DNA of 64,000 bases from Thozetella sp. PMI_491 (taxonomy: Eukaryota; Ascomycota; Sordariomycetes; Chaetosphaeriales; Chaetosphaeriaceae). The notes under the pieces were generated by a model that saw only the letters and a program-made list of their open reading frames with translations, searched no databases and was not told the DNA's origin. The stretch spans positions 62,001 through 126,000 of the forward strand of contig MU270101.1 in NCBI GenBank assembly GCA_021432635.1. The letters are read 5' to 3'. Below are positions 23,300-34,479 of this stretch, one piece after another. A program made the translations under genes and the position numbers. How positions within the stretch are numbered: position 1 is the stretch's first letter; the number at the start of each line of letters is the position of its first letter.

Positions 23300-24968
23300 T
23301 TAAAGCCACAAGTACGTAGCAGGCTGGTACGTCCCGTTTACGGAGGCAGCTAGGGTCAACATTCCGGTAGCACGATCGCGCCTAAAGACAAAAGTGTTCG
23401 CAGTCTTGAGGCCACCGGCGACAACAAAGTCCTAGAGGCATGCAAGTCAGAGAGGAGAACGTCACACAAGGCGTTAGCAAAGGGTTAAGATCTCACTTCT
23501 CCTCCGGCAGACGCCGTAGTCCCGGCCGGCGAGAGCTCCATCGACCTAATCTGTCGGGAGCCTGGTGCCACCGCGGTCTGGATGCGAGTGAGGGTGCCGT
23601 CCTTTGCGCTAGCCGCATATATAGAAATGGTATCAGACGGCTGCTGTTGTTAGCACTTGTACTGGCCGAGTTAGGAATAGCTACGCGCTGGGGCATACGA
23701 ACATCTCCGGGCCGAATAAGCTTAGCATCCGTCAAATTGCGGTTGGTGGCATACACGAATCGCCCATCATTGCTCACGTGGACTTCAGCGGCGCTAATGT
23801 TTAGAGAAAATACTGTAGTGGCGGGGTCGTAGATTGGAAGACTGTGTTTGCGGATCAGCAGATTAGTTCAAAGCATCTTGGCTGACTAAGTGGTAAGCTT
23901 GTGAGTAACTTACTCTGCGCCGACTTGAGTGATCTCGCCAGTGGTCTGATTGATTGAAAATGTCCGAAGCTTTGCTGCGAGCTCCATAAGAACATACATG
24001 ACCTGACCGTTCGGCGTGATGGCGACGTGGCGTGGTCCGCTCCCGTAGGGGAACTGGTACTGGGTGAAGTTGGTCAAGGTGCCGTTGGTGCTGATGTGAT
24101 ACATATGGATCAGGTCCTCGCCAAGGTCTGGGAGGTACAGGACCGGCAGCCAAGGGTGGGTGACAATCTGGTGTGGGTGCGATGTTGCCTGAGACGAGTT
24201 GTCATTTCCGGCTTCTCCAATCTGGCCGGGCTTTGGGGTGTAGCCTGGGAACTCGAGGATGGCCTTGTTGATCTGCGCACCGAAGCGGCCAGTCGTGGAG
24301 TCGAACTCGAAAGTCGCAGCTGATTGCCCGAAGTAATTGGCGACCCCCGCGACGGTCCCTCCGTTGTAGAATGCGCAGTGGGCTGGTAGGCACAAAGGAA
24401 GTGGTTAATATGCTTGCGTGAGGTTACGGTGTCCAAAGGGGTCTATGTATAGAGAGAGAATGGAATGATGACGCCTTACCCGCTGCGATGCTGTAGTCAG
24501 GAACTGGGAAGCCCCCGGTGTTGACCGAGTCAATGTATTGGAGCTTCCCGGTGCGTTGATTGAGGGAGTAAGAAGTTAGATAGCCCGGAGCGTTGGGGAC
24601 GGCGTTATCGTTGCAACCGAGAACGATGTCTACAGAGATTAGGGACAAGATTCGGATCCCACAGAAAGGCATCGGAGCATAATGCTTACTAGGATTAACA
24701 GGGTGTCGACTGAGCCACGGCTTGAGGTTACCCTCGCACGTGTTGTAGTAGTTTACTACCTTGAGGGTGTTCGGAGTTACGTATGGGTCAAACTCTAGGA
24801 CCGAATATGTCGCATTATCTATGTAGAAATGGCATGTTAGCGGGGTCATAATGGAGCAGACAGTCTGGCCAGCTTACACCCGCCCTGGAGAATCCGGATG
24901 GGAGCGGGCTTAGAGGCATGAGCCTCGCACAGCCCTAACAAGACGGCAGCGACAGCAAGAGCGTACAT
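23300..24968 (-). CDS. Secreted lactonase-fold (seven-bladed propeller) protein
   Basis: The ATG at 24968 starts a signal peptide (MYALAVAAVLLGLCEAHA). About six exons follow with short introns; the last exon ends at a stop at 23300-23302. Propeller motifs include YSVLEFDPYVTPNTLKVVNY, HPHQIVTHPWLPVLYLPDLG, GSGPRHVAITPNGQVMYVL and VHVSNDGRFVYATNRN. These match the lactonase family (PF10282) of 6-phosphogluconolactonase-like proteins and fungal 3-carboxymuconate cyclases. The secretion signal points to an extracellular lactone- or aromatic-related role rather than the pentose-phosphate pathway. A conserved Arg-His patch (GPRHVAI) of the family's active site is present. Exon borders near 23640-23700 are less certain. 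It faces away from the methyltransferase's 3' end (convergent). Confidence 0.82.
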
Positions 24969-25712
24969 CTGGGCGGATTTGCAGAGGAGGGTGGCGAGGC
25001 ACGGGACAGCTTCGACAAATTTCCCGGGTCGTTGGATGAACTACCGCAGCCGATGCGTCGTATGCCCAGCTTTATGGGCCTGGGTCCATCTCGAGAAAGA
25101 AGAGATGACCCCCACCCAACTTGCCTGCGGGCAAGCCAGCTTCCTAGGTCCAACCACCGAGCTAAAGCTTACATGCCGATACTAAAATGAGCCTCCACAG
25201 CTACCCCACAGTAGAATCCTCCCCACTAGCAGTCCGGTGAGGGGCATATGATGCCTTTAGCTCTCTGGAGTCGTGGGTATACCTTGCGGCCCCGCGGCGT
25301 TCTTGACTCGAAGGAGCTTAGGCCAGGTGCAAGCTTCGCATTTGACCCCGACCTTGACCCCCAACACACCCCATTGACCCCATTCTACCCCATATTTATC
25401 ACTAAGTTTTACCCCACCGAGTCGTTCGTGCTCGAGAGCATTCCTCCGGCATTCCACAGTTCCGTCACCGGTTTTCTCATCCTGTGAGGAGCGGATCGCC
25501 CGGGGGGGTTTAGGTCGTTTGTTGCACGTAGAAAAACTGGCTCAAAATATGGGAGATTGGCCTGGAGCTGGTTCAAAGGAGAGGGTAAAGTGGGTTAGAT
25601 CGCTTAGCTTCTAATTCTATCAATGGGGTCCTGTGTCGCAATGCCTGAAGATTTCCCCTTATTTAGCGGCAAAACTGACGCTCAGTCCCGTTCCTGCCAT
25701 ACCTACAGCTCA
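24969..25712. other. Intergenic region upstream of the lactonase-fold gene
   Basis: Contains the lactonase promoter and the 3' flank of the orphan exons. Frames at 25248-25487 (+) and 25257-25457 (-) overlap one another and lack family features; the repeated DPDLDP and PLTP-like words come from a C-rich run of ACCCCA units around 25345-25395. Nothing else is supported. Confidence 0.35.
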
Positions 25713-26119
25713 TTGGCATCCTCGCCAAGCACGCCTCCCAGACGACCGCCCGATTGTACAGTAAATTGGGTGACTGTCTCGTTCTGAAAGGTGTTCGCTG
25801 CCGTCTCAAGACTATCCTTGCCAAAGAGCTCTTCGAGGTAGTTCACTGGGCCTTCCGCCTTAGTGACGGCCGGCTGTAAGGTCAGACATCCGTGTTAGCC
25901 TATGGTCACTCTAACTGGCGAAAGAGAATATCGAGAGGGAACGTGGATTGGACTAACCTTTCCGTCGTGGAAGTTGTACTTGTTATCCCTAGCAGGGTTC
26001 TGGAAGTAGGCGAGACCGGGACCGAGGACGTGGGTGTACTCCGTGGCAGGACCAAACTCGGCTTGAGGAACTACAGTACTTCTAGGATCATAGGGAAACC
26101 CGGCGCCCCCTCTCACCAA
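25713..26119 (-). pseudogene. Orphan C-terminal exon pair of an unrecognised protein
   Basis: Two exon-like segments join with correct splice signals. The first ends GPGLAYFQNPARDNKYNFHDGK before a GTTAGT donor; the second starts PAVTKAEGPVNYLEELFGKD after a CAG acceptor and ends at a TAG at 25713-25715. They read like a real conserved C-terminus of about 95 residues. No convincing upstream exon, ATG or signal peptide is visible before 26119, so the N-terminus appears to be lost. I do not recognise the family. It may be a 5'-truncated gene copy, or a gene whose first exon I failed to see. Confidence 0.4.
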
Positions 26120-27261
26120 ACAGGGCTAAGAATACCAAAGTGAATATGGCTGAAACTACGGGAAGATAGTGGATCCTTTGCGAGGCAATACTTGCCAGGC
26201 CTGACTAGAAGACTTTTTAAAACGCTGAGTTGGGGTCCTGCGGTGAATATCTACCCCTGTTTGTAACCGTACCATGCTTCTTGCTAGCTTTCCCTCCGAT
26301 TGGCTTTCCCCTGTTTTCCAGCGTCATGGTATCTGCTACTAAGGCAGCTGAGCTTCGACTAGCGTAGCTTGGTATCTTCTGTGACCAGCAGTTCTCTTTT
26401 CATCTGTACAAGTAGGTGATAGCTAATTATCGTGTACCCAAGAGCACCTAAGTCTATGTCGTCTCCTAGGTATTCTATTTACAACGGTAAAAGGGAGGGA
26501 ACGGCTAGAGGCGCCAGAACTACACCCTTGACGGAGTCTTTCTTGATCGGTTATGTAGCCGGATTGGGTCTAACGCTGAGAAACTCGTCCCTTCAAGCCT
26601 CGATAATGTCTACAGAATGATCCTATGCTAGAGCTTTATCAGCTGAAACTGAACTGAAGAGCCTCGACAGTCAACTGGAGAGATCGGGCCATTGTAAAGG
26701 CCCGAGGAGAGCACGTAGCATTCTGGAAGCTGATGGTAGCTGTAAATATGCAAAGGATCGAATGCCTATTAGCCTGCCTCGCCAGTGTTACACAACCGCG
26801 GGCAGAGAGGAACGAAGTTCGGTGAGGATAAATTAGCCTCGCAATTCTTCTCCCCAAAATGGGTTTGGGGGCTGAGATTGGCAACCTCGAGTAGAAAGTG
26901 CCTTATCTATGGCTATCTTTATCTACTCCTTTTTGTTGGCCTAAGCTGGGATTGGACCAAGATGTGCCGTCAAGGAGGTTGAAACAGCTGTACTGCTGTG
27001 TAACTGACGAGACTCTCACGCTCGGTGCGACGGTAGCTTTATTGGATCGAAGATATTGCGGCTGGAGATTGACATCTTAAGCCTAAATATTCCTGAGGCG
27101 TACCTGTCACGATGCCTATCGACCGTACCTTTTGATTGCCTCCTTATTTTACTGCACTATGGTATACCTATATATTAGGGCTTCTACAGAAGAACCTGAA
27201 TCTTCCAACCTCCCACACTTAACACACGCAGTCGCATATCTAATCAACTCTCCCATAAGCA
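26120..27261. other. Intergenic region upstream of the large membrane protein
   Basis: About 1.1 kb without a supported gene. Short frames at 26432-26620 (+), 26639-26884 (-) and 26785-26982 (+) have no recognisable features. The last few hundred bases form the promoter of the membrane protein. Confidence 0.35.
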
Positions 27262-29642
27262 ATGGCCGACTCGAATCCATATCCAATCCACGAAGGTGTC
27301 TGGACCAACTGGTCCTATGGTAAGGTTTTCGGCTGGACTCTCACACTCCCGCGCAGCCAGGGTACGCTCCTCATCGCATTTTCGGCCTTCTTTGTTACGG
27401 TCGCCGGCACGCAACTATGGCGCATACTCTGCTTCGTACTGCACCAGCTCCTATCTGACCCTAGAGCATGCGACACAGTTCATCATCAGAGACAGGCTAT
27501 TCTCCGCAACTCCTCCGGGCCGGCGGGTGGTATGCTCAAGTTTGTCCAGCTTATAAGCGCTTGGCGTGGAGAGGGACGACGTCTTTATCGCCGCATCGTA
27601 CCCCCACTCGCGTTGAGCTTTACCATTGCCTGCGGTCTCGCCGTTGCGTCTGGCTTTTCATCCAGAATGGTACGGAGCAGTGAAGTGTTGCTCAATGGGA
27701 ACAACTGTGCTTATATCTTCGTATTGGATGTGAAGGCTTATAACCAAAGCCAGCTGAACAAATTCTATTTCCCCTATCAAGCGAAGCTAGAGCAGATGGA
27801 TGCCACCTATGCGCAGCAGTGCTATTCTGCAAATTCCCTCAGTACAGGCTCTCTGCGGTGCGATAATTTCGTTCGCGAGCAGCTGGGATATAGCGTTAAC
27901 AAATCGGCTCCTTGTCCCTTCTCTGGTGGCATCTGCAAAAGCAACGATTCTAATATCATCTTGGATAGCGGCTATCTTGATAGCCAATTTGATCTTGGTC
28001 TAAATACTCCGAAGGCCGACCGAGTACAATATCGCCAAGTCCTGCATTGTGCGCCGTTGAAAACGGAGAAATACTCTGCAGTACACAACTTGTCTGCCTC
28101 TCGATCAACGACGCAATATTTTTATGGGCGCCCACTCTCCGGAGCTAATTACACGTCCCAAACTTCTAACGATTTCTATTCGGACGAAAACGCTATTCAC
28201 GATGGTGACGAACAAAGCTACACTCTCAAGTACGATCCCCAATCGAGAGAGGCTGTGCCGCAAAACTTGGCTTTCCCTAACAGCTCCTCTCCCTAGACCC
28301 TTCGAGGCGACGTGGGTTAACGGATCATTTGGCCGTATAACATTTAAGCCCATTCCGGAACTTGTTGTCCAAGATGCCCATATTGATCTTGTCTTCCTCG
28401 TTGGGAACGGCGTTATGCACTACCAAAAATCAGAAGATTTGTGGTTCCAAGCCACGACGGAAAGGGGGCGGGCGACTCTACTACGCTCTCCTCACGAAAA
28501 CATTACCATCCCTTACTATGGGCAGGACACACCCGCTTCCCCTATGGCCTGTGTCCAAAGGGTCCAGTATTGCAACGCCGGAGGGATCTGCTCGCCCCTT
28601 ACGAGCATGAGCAACCTGCCAGATGCCGCCCGTGAAGTATTTCCAGATGAGACCGCTTTCGCCCGAATTAAATGGCTTGACGTTCTTTTCTCGATTTCAG
28701 GCAAATTGTCCCGAGTATTTAACGGATCAACTAACCTTAAGGCTAAGTTCGGGCTACAAGGTGGGCTACAAGGCCCATTGGCGGATCAACAGTGGCTAGT
28801 AGAGGTGGAATACTGGTTCACCATTGTGCTGGCATCGATACAGAGGACATTCGCAGATGCGGCAGCTGGCCCCATGAGCGAGCCCATATTGCAGTTTCAA
28901 ACGCGGCCCAATAATACCGAGGAGGAGAGTATTTGCATGAGCCAGGTGAGTAGTACAGCTTTTTTTTTCAACCCCAACAGGAGGGGGCCGGCGTCTAATA
29001 GATAGAAAACGCGCTAATAACCCCTCCTAAAACCCTTATGATTAGATAGCTCACTGCTGTGGATAGAAAATGCTCAGCCTACAGCAAACATCATTCAGCT
29101 TGTTTGGCCTTCTCTTCGTCTTGATCCTCGGAACCATTATAATCATTCTCGGCCTTGCTCTACCAGACCTTACCGCCTGTATCCAAAAGCGTCGTGGTAT
29201 CGGTCTCCATGGTCGGCTAGAATGGTGCGTTGAAGACACGCTACAGCTGCAACGCTCTGCCCATGAAGTGCTAGGATTTGGCGAATGGGCCCGTGGCACC
29301 AAAATTATTCCCATCACGAAAGGGGATGCCATACTTGCCACGCTAGACCTTTCCGACATCATGCACCCACGACTACAAAGGCTGCAAACGGGAGACCAAG
29401 AGATGAGCGATAAACTCGTCTCTATTTCTAGAAGCACGGCGACCGAAACAGAAGCGAATTCGCAAAACCCAACAGGCCAAAGAAATTCTATAGATTATAG
29501 CCATGGAAGCTATGTGTCTGAAACAACTATACAGTCGCCACAGACCTCTCTACGGGAAGAAGACCAACGATCGTCGCATGAACCTGAATGCCTGAGGGAC
29601 CTAGACACGATCAATCGTCGACAGTCCGAAACGGGTTCATAG
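27262..29642 (+). CDS. Large fungal integral membrane protein of unknown function
   Basis: Three exons (27262-28229, 28297-28945, 29067-29642) sum to 2193 nt, or 730 residues. Transmembrane segments are visible near residues 35-60 (LLIAFSAFFVTVAGTQLWRI), near 113-135 (IVPPLALSFTIACGLAVASG) and towards the C-terminus (LFGLLFVLILGTIIIILGLA). Between the second and third lies a long Cys-containing, N-glycosylation-rich segment, probably extracellular or lumenal. The last 180 residues are hydrophilic, Ser/Thr- and Glu-rich and presumably cytosolic. This layout recurs in ascomycete hypothetical proteins, some annotated as sensory or cell-surface proteins. No catalytic motif is seen. The start is the first ATG in a frame that begins with a hydrophilic leader. 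Confidence 0.75.
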
Positions 29643-30172
29643 AAGTGGAAGAAGAAAACACGGTCATGGCATACTTTCCCCGTCGGCATTCCTTTATCAT
29701 AACCCGCCAACTAGGGATAGTAGGTGATATTATATATCATGACGAGCCAGCTCAATGGTTTATTGAACGACGGTCGCTCAGAGCTCGCGCCACACCACAA
29801 TCACATCGGGCGCCTGGGTTAGATCTCTTGGGGTCAGTTTGTAGCAGCGATAGTCACCCCGGCCACTTTTTTTTCTCTTAGTTATGTGTGTAGCCCTAGT
29901 CTCGGGGCTAACTTCAAGATAAAATGCCATATTGTATTTAATACACTGTCAGTAAAACAGATATGCATAGAAAGAACTATTTTTACCATTTAGAAACGGC
30001 TTTTTTAATGCTAAAACAGGGCCGTCGCATTTAGCGCGTCTTAATGACAATTATAGGGTAAGTATAACTACGGCCTACAGTAAACAGTGGTCTGTGTTAC
30101 GGATGAATCCCTTAATATTACATCCCTCCGCGTCAAAGCAAGCTGCCACGTCCACGATCATTCTAGACGGCT
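29643..30172. other. Convergent intergenic region
   Basis: Lies between the 3' ends of the membrane protein (+) and the aldo/keto reductase (-). The sequence is AT-rich around 29880-30080, as expected for two terminator and polyadenylation regions. No gene is supported. Confidence 0.35.
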
Positions 30173-31232
30173 TTAGCCATGTTGCCACATCATGCTTGTC
30201 GTTCCAACTATCGTGTGTTTCTCAAGCTCCGCCATTTCTTGGTCGGAAATGGTCCACCCATCGTCTGCGGAGCTTGCATTCTCCTCTGCCTGGGCCGCAT
30301 TCTTGACGCCTCCCAAGGGGATGGCCCCCTTCTGGATGACCCACTTGAGTGCCACCGCGCTAGGCTTGACATTGTGGGCTTCGGCGACCTTACGCATAGC
30401 CTCTAACAGAGGGGTGATCTGGGTCATAGGGTAGTTGCTGAACCTACGGCCCGACGGCGGCGGATTCTCAGCTGAGTACTTTCCGCTCAAGCGGCCCATC
30501 GCACTTCACTGAGCGTTAGTACATCATGATCCGCCTCCAGAAACAGTGATGGATAGGTACTCACAGAGGGCTATAAGCCATTAACAAGATGTCCCTCTTC
30601 TTGCACTCAGCGAGGAGTCCGCTCTTCTCCGGCAGCGTGCGAAGCAGAGAAAACTCGACCTGATTGCTCGCGAGCCTCAAGCCCCTTTTCTTGAGCGCCT
30701 CATCCATAGTAATCATCTCCTCGAGTGAATAATTGCTGACGCCCACAGACTTGGTGAGACCCAACTCAACGCATTGGGCCAGACCCTCAGCCATGGAATC
30801 AATCGAGTTGAAAAAGTGCACCGGCCCATGGATCTGGTAGAGATCCATCTGCTCCATACCCAGCCTTTCCAAGCTGAGCTTACAGTACTTGACCATACCA
30901 CGGGGCATGAAGGCGCGTACCGGCGGCCAGGGAACCGGGATAAACTTGGAGGCGATGACGAGCTTGGCCTTGAAGTCTTCTGGGCTACTGTCGCGCAGGG
31001 AGCGAATGATGCGCTCGGATTCGCCACCACCATAGGCCTCGGCTGTGTCCAGGAAGGAGAGGCCAGTTTTCTGCATGCAGGCCCACGCGCCATTCAGCTC
31101 TTCGCGCGCCTTAGAGGACGCGTTATTCCAAGTCCTGGAATCGCCCCAAGCCCAGGTCCCAATGCAAAGATTGGGGAGCGGGGTGGTGCCCGCCGATTCT
31201 TTGGCGTGCCGCAGGACAAATCGCGCCGACAT
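30173..31232 (-). CDS. Aldo/keto reductase
   Basis: The ATG at 31232 begins MSARFVLRHAKESAGTTPLP. One intron near 30500-30560 separates the barrel core from the C-terminal exon. The catalytic tetrad of the superfamily is visible in order: Asp and Tyr in FLDTAEAYGGGESE, Lys in KLVIASKFIP, His in LYQIHGPVHF. The later part has GVSNYSLEEM, SNQVEFSLLRTLPEKSGLL and the cofactor-binding IPLGGVKNAAQAEEN, typical of NADPH-dependent aldo/keto reductases with a TIM barrel. It is cytosolic and reduces aldehydes or ketones. It lies next to a multidrug-type exporter on the same strand, which suggests a shared small-molecule pathway (inference). No damage is seen. Confidence 0.88.
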
Positions 31233-31620
31233 GTTGGGCAGATGGGTCTCCTAGTTTGCAGTCATAACTGAGATGATGGGCAATGGTGCTGGTTTAGAGC
31301 CACGAGGTTGTGCAAGCTGGCTCTTGGAACGTGAAACGTCATAGCTCAATCAGCCCGGAACCGTGAAACATTCCGAACTCCGGCGGGAAATTTGGCGCTA
31401 GTTCGTCGAGAGAAGAAACAAGCGATTAGTCATCGTCGACCAAAGAGAAGGGATCAACGTGACAGCTGGCCTTAGTGAGGAGACGAGGAGAGAAGAGAGT
31501 AGGTAGGATGATACTATTATACAGGATTGTGATATAAAGATAACCCCGGAGGAAGACGAGTATTTTCTGCCGCCCAGAACTGAAGCTGACCACCATGACA
31601 ACCTAGACAACACCTGTCCT
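31233..31620. promoter_or_regulatory. Upstream region of the aldo/keto reductase
   Basis: About 390 nt between the reductase start and the 3' end of the exporter. It contains the element CGGAACCG near 31354-31361 (inverted CGG triplets, 2-nt spacing) and a nearby CCGGCGGG run. These are possible zinc-cluster contacts but are not proven. An open frame on the minus strand (31398-31955) is a shadow of the exporter. Confidence 0.3.
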
Positions 31621-33688
31621 CTACACACTGGTCGCGGTGGCTGTACTGGGGCTATCCATATCTTTTCCTTGCGCGTTATTTTCTGGTAATGTTGGGAGTC
31701 TTCCCGGCCACTGGGGAACAAGTGCCCAGAGCACGGTGACGCCAAATGATGCAATCCCAAGAGCCCAGCCGCCATGAAGACCGTCCAGGTAGGCCTGCTG
31801 CACACCTCTAAGCGCTTCACCGTGGTACAGGTCCTTGATCCCAGCGGCGCCAGCTGTGAGCACAGCAAGTGGTTCGATACCGGGGACGTAAGACGGTAGC
31901 TTCTGGAGGAGCAGGTTGTTGAGTATAGCGTCTGACGCTGCAACACCCCAGGCACCGGCCAGGAACATGAAAACTAAATGATATAGTTTAGCTGGCCTTG
32001 AATATTCTTAAGTGTAAGCAAAGGAAACTCACATGAGACTGTAGCTACGGCGATTGAAACGTCTTCCGGAGCGCTCGTCACTGTCGCCACGAGATTGGGC
32101 GTCTGGACTCCGAGACCAGTGCCGACGCCATACAGTATCTGATATCCGATAATTGGTCCGATCCCTGCATCAAGGTTGAAGGTATATATCATACCGACAC
32201 CAAGAGTAGCGATTGCTCCTGCAGCCAGAAGGAAGGGCTGGAAGATGTTCAGCTTCCCGATGGCGACTGAGCTGACTAACGTGGCAAGAGCTACCAGATG
32301 AGGAAGATCCATCATGTCAGTATGACCGAAGGCGGGCAGCAGCAAGGTGTTAGCAGGTCACACATACCTGTCGATAAGATCGATGGTATCATCTTGATGC
32401 CGCTCTGTACCGGCGAGTCTCCTTGAATTGCTTGGAAATAGATGGGCAAGTTATACTGAAGCGCGATATTTCCTGCGTTAAGACTATGCCGAGTTTTAGC
32501 AATCCACCTATTCTTGACATTCAGCTTGCGATAGGTAGGAACAGTCACGCACAAGAAAATAAAGCCAGAGCACGCGCCGATTGGTCGATACCGAAGCAGG
32601 CGGAACACCACAAGAGCACGGTCGCCGCGGTACCATTCATTGACAGCGAAAAGTGCCAAGAGCAGTATACATCCCACTAGAAGGCCAATCACGTCGGCCG
32701 AGTTCCATGGTTTCGCAACCCCTCCCCATTGCATGGCAAGGAAGAAGCAGAGGACGCCCGCGAACATCAGCACCAATCCCACCGGATCAAAGCTCTCCAA
32801 GACCTCGCGAATGGGCGTGTTCTGGTCCGACTTTGCCTGGGCTGGCGTTCGGAAGAACAGCAGAATGCAGACGATCGTGACGCCGCCGATCGGCAGATTG
32901 ATGTAAAAGCACCATCGCCAGGTAAGGTTCGAGGTAAAGACGCCGCCTAGAAGGGGCCCCGCGATGCTGGCCACTGTGAACACGGAACCCATGAGGCCGA
33001 TCACCGCAGGCTGGACATGAGGCGGCACGATGAAGGAAGCGATGGTGTAGCCGCCGCCCGCTAGACCTGCCGCACCCATGCCCTGGACCGCACGGCCGAT
33101 GATGAGGGCCATGCTGGACGGCGAGAGAGCGCATACTAGGCTGCCAATCTCGAATATTACAATGGCGAGGATGTAGACAGCCCTCAAGGAGAAATACTTG
33201 TAGGCTTTTCCCCAAGCTGACACGAAAGTGGCCAAGGTAAGAAAGAAGGCACTATCGAGAGACAAGTTAGTGTACCGAGGCCAGAAGTAAGAGTATTATG
33301 CCTTAGGGTAATCTCGAAGCATCTTGTAGCATATAAGGAACTATATATCACACTTACCTGCCGTACCATCCTGCGTCTGCCATGCTATTGAACTCGGTCG
33401 TGATCACAGGGATGGCGGTGCCCACAATACTCTAATAGTAGGGTTAGGAAGAATTACTCGAGTGGGGTGTAGTCAAACATGCCATATCGAGAGCAATCTG
33501 CAGGAAATCAGTAAATTCAAGCTACCCTTGGCGACTGAGGTCCGGCTTACCAGAAACACGGCGAGCATCAGACTCATGACGATAATGGTGCGGGCGAACA
33601 TGGGCGGATAGTCAACTTTTACAACCGCAGTCTCGTCACCCGACGGGTTCCCCAGAACCTCATTAGGGCCGTGCTTTTCCATATCCAT
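31621..33688 (-). CDS. MFS exporter, DHA2-like (drug:H+ antiporter) family
   Basis: Multiple exons on the minus strand encode a 14-segment-type transporter. Recognisable are the family motif region LIIGRAVQGMGAAGLAGGG, motif C-like SIAGPLLGGVFTSNLTWRW, the FYINLPIGG segment, LPIYFQAIQGDSPVQSGI and a final large exon ending at 31621 with the YLDGLHGGWALGIASFG helix. This is the signature of DHA2 multidrug or toxin exporters at the plasma membrane. Introns lie near 33540-33610, 33250-33380, 32460-32550, 32340-32370 and 31970-32040; their exact borders are not all resolved. The start is taken at MDMEKHGPNE (33688), because frames further upstream begin at non-ATG codons. It may export the product of this region. 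Confidence 0.85.
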
Positions 33689-34479
33689 CTTGTTATCAGG
33701 CGTGGCGACTAGGTCAACCTTGGGGCCTTGCGTGTCCGATGCAGGAGCGAAGTCGTCTTGGAGAGCAGCTGCTGTGACGAGTCGGTAGCGAAGGCAGCAA
33801 CGACAGAGTTGCACCACCCAAGGCAATGATCATAAAGGAATGCAAGAAAAGAATGGTTGCTAGAAGGCTTTCGACGGTTATCATGCGAACACCATCGTTT
33901 TAAGGGATATCCATTGTGGTGCTGCTTTTGGCTCTCGTGATGCTATCCCTATTTGAGAACAACTTCTCCCATTGGCCGGGGCACTATATTAGGGTGATGC
34001 CGTGTATCCATCGGGCTCCTCCCCATCGACCAGCCGGGCCACGGGCCTGGCATTTTGGTCTCGTTCATTGCCGGGTCCGCCATGGGTGTCTGCTGGCAGA
34101 ATGGGTCCGGGGCGCGCCCGCCATCTCCCGCGATTCCCTTTTGGGTAAAACTTCTCTCATTGGCTGGATCAGATGAGCTCCACCCAACACAACAGATCCA
34201 TGCAACAATCATGTCGGACGATCGACCTAGCCCCTAGAACTATCCACGGAGTCTCATTGCCTTGATCAAATTCTGCGAAGTCGCGCTCGTTGGGCGTGAT
34301 TAAATCCCTTAAGTCCATGGTTTAAATCCGCGTTGGTAGAGGTATGACCCAGAGGCCAAGTTGCATATACTTCCGTGGCGATGGCGAGATTATGGCACTG
34401 ATATGGCATACCAGATCGGGACGCGGAAGGAGGTGTTGAAGCGAGTCTGCGCGTGTGATATTTCACGTGATTCTCGATG
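33689..34479. promoter_or_regulatory. Promoter region of the DHA2-like exporter
   Basis: The 0.8 kb has no supported gene. Two copies of a 16-17-nt element, CTTCTC(C/T)CATTGGC(C/T)GG, occur near 33962 and 34151. Each contains a CCAAT box in reverse orientation (ATTGG), a known HAP-complex site. The 3' end of the downstream regulator gene begins at 34480. Confidence 0.35.
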
